Source: Soehngenia sp. (GTDB lineage: Bacteria > Bacillota > Clostridia > Tissierellales > Tissierellaceae). From it: a stretch of 64,000 nucleotides of DNA. Positions 61,030 through 64,000 of this stretch are shown here, piece after piece (the stretch's first letter is position 1; the number at the start of each line of letters is the position of its first letter). A program made the translations under genes and the position numbers. Below the pieces are notes generated by a model. The model was not told where the DNA came from. It searched no databases and saw nothing but the letters and a program-made list of their open reading frames with translations. The stretch lies in NCBI GenBank assembly GCA_024637045.1, contig JAGXFX010000015.1, positions 54,501 through 118,500 on the forward strand, written 5' to 3'.

Positions 61030-61170
61030 ATGTCTATACAAAAGAAAGTGAAAGATATTAATAATGGAAGAATTGTTGAAGTGCTAGGATTTACTGCAGA
61101 CTATTGGGGTGATATTGAAGTTTGGTACAAAGACAATAATAGGCGTGGTCGGTTGGGAGTTAATAGTTAG
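61030..61170 (+). CDS. Hypothetical 46-residue protein or gene remnant
   Basis: A short frame starting MSIQKKVKDINNGRIVEVLG and ending RRGRLGVNS. The composition is protein-like (GFTADYWGDIEVWYKD), but there is no ribosome site before the ATG and no recognised family. It may be a small gene read from an unseen start or the remains of a larger one. Apart from it, the gap 60928-61211 holds nothing I can name. Confidence 0.3.
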   Translation: MSIQKKVKDINNGRIVEVLGFTADYWGDIEVWYKDNNRRGRLGVNS

Positions 61171-61211
61171 CTGCCTTTTTTACGGAAAATAGGTAGTATT
61201 TGAATACAGAT

Positions 61212-61832
61212 TTATTTTTTCAAGCCGTACAGAAGTATTTTATAGTGGTCCAGGACCTGCTCTTTCAAATTGAAATCGGGGTAACGGATACACCATTCAA
61301 AGGTAATGCCTCTGGTGGCTAATATTAAGTGTTTTGCTACAGAATCCACAGGTATGTCTTCTCTTAGCTCTCCCTGATTGACTCCTCTTTCCAAGACTTC
61401 ACTGAACAATTTGTAGAGATCCCTGTTATAGCTCATTGCAGATGTTGTATTGATAGTTTTTGTTAAGTGAGCTTTATAAAGTGCCCTCATATTGTCTACT
61501 CCGATATTAAATTCCATAAAATCGGATATTTTTTCTGCTAACAGAATAAGGATATCAAGAACAGAGTCGTAGTCAGAAAGCGTTGCCAAAAATATTTTAT
61601 AATCCATATCTGCTATATTTGTGTAATCATTGATCAAAGCAGCCAGAAGGGCATCCTTTGATTCAAAGTGTACGTAAAAGGCACCTTTTGATACACCTAC
61701 TGCTTCTACAATAGAATCTACACTTACATTTTCTATTCCATGTTCTGTAACTAAATATCTAGCAGCTTCAAAAATTTTCTTTTTTGTTTCAATTGCTTTT
61801 TGTGTTCTTTTGCTCATACTTTCTTTTTTCAT
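61212..61832 (-). CDS. TetR-family transcriptional regulator
   Basis: A 206-residue repressor-type protein. Residues about 10-55 form the TetR DNA-binding domain (KIFEAARYLVTEHGIENVSVDSIVEAVGVSKGAFYVHFESKDALLA), with the helix-turn-helix ending in the typical GAFYVHF. The C-terminal ligand domain is variable (NIGVDNMRALYKAHLTK). The ATG follows AAAGGAG. A 33-bp inverted repeat (61873-61905) upstream is its likely operator and lies between it and the divergent SLH surface-protein gene, so it probably controls both. The ligand is unknown. Confidence 0.9.
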   Translation of the reverse strand: MKKESMSKRTQKAIETKKKIFEAARYLVTEHGIENVSVDSIVEAVGVSKGAFYVHFESKDALLAALINDYTNIADMDYKIFLATLSDYDSVLDILILLAEKISDFMEFNIGVDNMRALYKAHLTKTINTTSAMSYNRDLYKLFSEVLERGVNQGELREDIPVDSVAKHLILATRGITFEWCIRYPDFNLKEQVLDHYKILLYGLKK

Positions 61833-61847
61833 TTTTTTCTCCTTTGA

Positions 61848-61877
61848 TTGACATAAAAAAATATAATATGATATACT
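61848..61877 (+). promoter_or_regulatory. Predicted promoter of the SLH surface-protein gene
   Basis: TTGACA (61848-61853), 18-base spacer, TATACT (61872-61877). The -10 box overlaps the left arm of the TetR operator, so repressor binding would block it. The leader to the ATG at 62087 is about 200 bases and AT-rich. Confidence 0.55.
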
Positions 61878-61905
61878 GACTACAGTATGTGACCGTAGTC
61901 AGTAT
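61873..61905. promoter_or_regulatory. TetR-type operator
   Basis: Perfect 11-bp inverted repeat ATACTGACTAC and GTAGTCAGTAT, separated by an 11-base spacer. The position between the tetR start and a divergent gene is standard for autoregulated TetR repressors. Confidence 0.75.
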
Positions 61906-62086
61906 AACTATTAAAATAATTATAGCACATTCGTTAAAATTATTAAAGAAATTACAGCAAACATTACTTCTTTAAAGAGTTTCTACCATTATTAAGCCAT
62001 ATGTATTACTTGTTCTCTATACAATGAGATAAAAAAGAAACGACTTTTTTTAAGCGGAGATTTACAAAACTTTAAGGAGGGATTTC

Positions 62087-64000
62087 ATGACAAAGAAATG
62101 GGTGGCACTAGTACTATCATTAGTTATGGTATTTACAATGATACCAGTGGGTTCATATGCCGAGACAACAACCTTCAGCGACATGCCAAATGACTGGTCA
62201 ACTGCTGCACTTCAAAATGCAGTGGATAATGGACTACTCAATGGGGCTGATGGGAAAATCATGCAACAGGAAAATCTTACAAGAGCTCAGATGGCAACAA
62301 TTATCAACAGAGCTTTTGGAGCAGAAGCACAAGCATCCTTGGCAGGATTTACAGATTTAGGACAAAGCGATTGGTTTTACACGGAAATGGCGAAAGCTGT
62401 TGCAATGGAGACATTCCAGGGCAGCGGAAACAGTCTTAATCCAAATGATCCAATTACAAGGGAGCAGGCATTTGCAGTAATAGCAAGAGCTCTAAACCTT
62501 GGAACATCAACAGTTGTACCAGCAGGATTCTCTGATCTTTCAGAAATATCCACTTGGGCAACGGGGGAAGTGTACTCACTTGTCAACAATGGTTATATAC
62601 AGGGATCAAATGGAATGCTAAATCCTCAGGGATACATAACAAGAGCAGAATTTGCACAGGTAATGGATAATATTATAAAGCAGTATGTAAATACAGCTGG
62701 AGAATATACAATCAATGTTGAAGGAAATGCAATGATAAACACTCCAGGAGTTACACTTTCAGATTCAACTATTATCGGAGACCTAATACTAGGTGATGGA
62801 GTTGGAGAAGGAGATGTAGTACTTGATAACGTAGTAATAACAGGAAGACTACATGTCAGAGGTGGAGGAACAGAATCAATAATAATCACCGGAGATTCCG
62901 TTATAGGAAGCATAACAATCGCCAAAGTTGATGGTGCTGTCAGAGTCTATGCAGAAGACGGAACAGAAATTGGCGAAGTTATAGTAGATGGTAAAGATGA
63001 TGTAATATTGGAAGGCACATTTTCTGATATAACAGTGTTGTCGGATGACATAACAGTATGGGCAACAAATGCAACTATTGACATGGCAACAGTTGAGGGA
63101 GACGACTCAAGATTCGTAATTGGGGAAGGCTCAACAGTTGAAAAACTTGTTATAAAAGGAGCAGGAACAGAAATAGAAGTATCAGAAACAGTTTCACAAA
63201 TAGTGGTTGAAGAATCAGCAGAAGATACAGTAATAACTGTTGATGAAGACGGTGAAATAGAAGAAATAATAGTAGATAGTGCCGGAACTCTAATTGAGGG
63301 TGAAGGAAAAGTAGAAGAAGTACAAGCCAATGATGATGATATAGTAGTAGAAACTGAGGGAACAAAAGTTTCAGCTTCAGAAGGAACAGAAGGAGTAATG
63401 GCAGGAGATGAAGAAGTTGAAGCAGGAGAAACTCTTGAAGTAGGAAAAGTAGAAGCAGTCGAAGCACCAAGTGCAGGAGGCGGTGGTGGAGGATCAAGGG
63501 ATGACAATGATGATGAGAAAGAGACAGTAGTGATTCTAGTTAGTGCTATTACTGTTACAGGTGATGCTGTGGTTGGAGCAACATTGACAGCGGCACCAAC
63601 ACCAGGAGTTGCCACTGGAACATATCAGTGGACTATATGTGATACAGTAAGTGGTACATACACAAATATTGTAGGTGCAACATCAAGCACATACACACTT
63701 GTTGTAGGCGATGCAACAAAGTTTATTAGAGTTACGTTTACAGCTTCAGATAGATACACTGGAACACAAACCAGTACGGCTACTTTGGCAGTAACAATGT
63801 CAAACGTAACAGCCTATGAAGAGGCGTTGGCAGCAGTCACTGAAGCAGATTACACAACCGCAAGTTGGGCAACATACCAAGGTGTGGTAGGTGCAAACGT
63901 AGTGACCAACCAAGACACTCAAACTGATGTAGATGCGGCAACCCTTGCAATTACAACAGCACAGGGAGACCTAGTAGAAATAGCTGACGTAACAGCCTAT
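62087..64000 (+). CDS. S-layer homology domain surface protein, 3' end beyond the window
   Basis: The frame is open from the ATG at 62087 (strong AAGGAGGG site) to the last base, at least 638 residues. Parts in order: signal peptide (1-25); three SLH repeats (about 30-85, 86-145, 147-205), with TRAQ, TREQ and TRAE core motifs; an acidic beta-rich stretch (about 210-460); a linker AGGGGGGSRDDNDDEK (about 462-480); an Ig-like domain (about 485-570, TYQWTICDTVSGTYTNIVGA); then a repeat beginning VTAYEEAL at 574 that restarts with VTAY at 635, a 61-residue period. SLH repeats bind pyruvylated wall polymer, so it should be a wall-anchored surface protein. It is divergent from tetR with an operator between them. 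Confidence 0.9.
   Translation, partial: MTKKWVALVLSLVMVFTMIPVGSYAETTTFSDMPNDWSTAALQNAVDNGLLNGADGKIMQQENLTRAQMATIINRAFGAEAQASLAGFTDLGQSDWFYTEMAKAVAMETFQGSGNSLNPNDPITREQAFAVIARALNLGTSTVVPAGFSDLSEISTWATGEVYSLVNNGYIQGSNGMLNPQGYITRAEFAQVMDNIIKQYVNTAGEYTINVEGNAMINTPGVTLSDSTIIGDLILGDGVGEGDVVLDNVVITGRLHVRGGGTESIIITGDSVIGSITIAKVDGAVRVYAEDGTEIGEVIVDGKDDVILEGTFSDITVLSDDITVWATNATIDMATVEGDDSRFVIGEGSTVEKLVIKGAGTEIEVSETVSQIVVEESAEDTVITVDEDGEIEEIIVDSAGTLIEGEGKVEEVQANDDDIVVETEGTKVSASEGTEGVMAGDEEVEAGETLEVGKVEAVEAPSAGGGGGGSRDDNDDEKETVVILVSAITVTGDAVVGATLTAAPTPGVATGTYQWTICDTVSGTYTNIVGATSSTYTLVVGDATKFIRVTFTASDRYTGTQTSTATLAVTMSNVTAYEEALAAVTEADYTTASWATYQGVVGANVVTNQDTQTDVDAATLAITTAQGDLVEIADVTAY

Noticed and set aside
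62947..63615. Long minus-strand frame rich in serine, threonine and proline
   Set aside because: It is the shadow of the plus-strand SLH protein, whose biased GAA/GTA/ACA codon use leaves few stops on the other strand. It has no ribosome site and no domain.

Overview
The window reads as one stretch of a low-GC Gram-positive chromosome. Shine-Dalgarno sequences are strong (GGAGG type), TTG and GTG starts are common, arginine is mostly AGA, and several gene neighbourhoods are typical of Clostridia. The anaerobic amino-acid fermentation genes kal and kce, a class II (B12) ribonucleotide reductase, a PPi-type phosphofructokinase, an Opp peptide transporter and several peptidase-like genes fit a peptide- and lysine-fermenting anaerobe, perhaps near the Tissierellales. 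That placement is an inference. I saw no tRNA, rRNA, CRISPR array, transposase or phage gene.

Layout. 1-7350: end of a 2-hydroxyacid dehydrogenase, an NhaC antiporter, two UspA proteins around an M20 hydrolase, purine nucleoside salvage (deoD and a nucleoside hydrolase) and a cyclodeaminase-family protein. 7643-16041: nrdJ, then a five-gene oligopeptide ABC transporter whose binding protein has its own promoter. 16191-26604: a sugar- or polyol-like catabolic cluster with LacI regulator and operator, two zinc-motif URO-D-family proteins, a Liv-type ABC transporter, DhaK, DhaL and a ribokinase-like kinase. 26783-34494: cysteine-synthase-like protein, a 33-residue membrane peptide, Lon-like protease, PatB/MalY, an SLH protein and pyrG. 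34519-39926 (minus strand): a MacB-like ABC exporter set with an exported CARDB-like protein, then PPi-phosphofructokinase. 40122-43480: kal, kce and gamma-glutamyltransferase. 43695-57237: a long housekeeping run (rho, rpmE, DUF1385, prmC, split chrA, prfA, sua5, ywlE, rpiB, upp, tagO, UDP-GlcNAc epimerase, murA, mreB) that resembles the rho-to-upp region of Bacillus but shows no sporulation genes between its members. 57288-64000: cell-surface genes, namely a 936-residue phosphodiester-glycosidase protein, a SixA-like phosphatase, and a TetR regulator divergent from a large SLH-domain surface protein that runs off the end of the window.

The most unusual DNA is not coding. Five gaps (258-596, 6358-6747, 31757-32105, 40506-40975, 54475-54600) hold mosaics of recurring short modules. 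The main one is a 55-60 bp hairpin running from TACCC to GGGCA whose copies carry compensatory base-pair changes, and in one locus it sits inside another repeat module. The most interesting gene set is the LacI / URO-D / Liv-ABC / DhaKL / ribokinase cluster, for which I know no described pathway.
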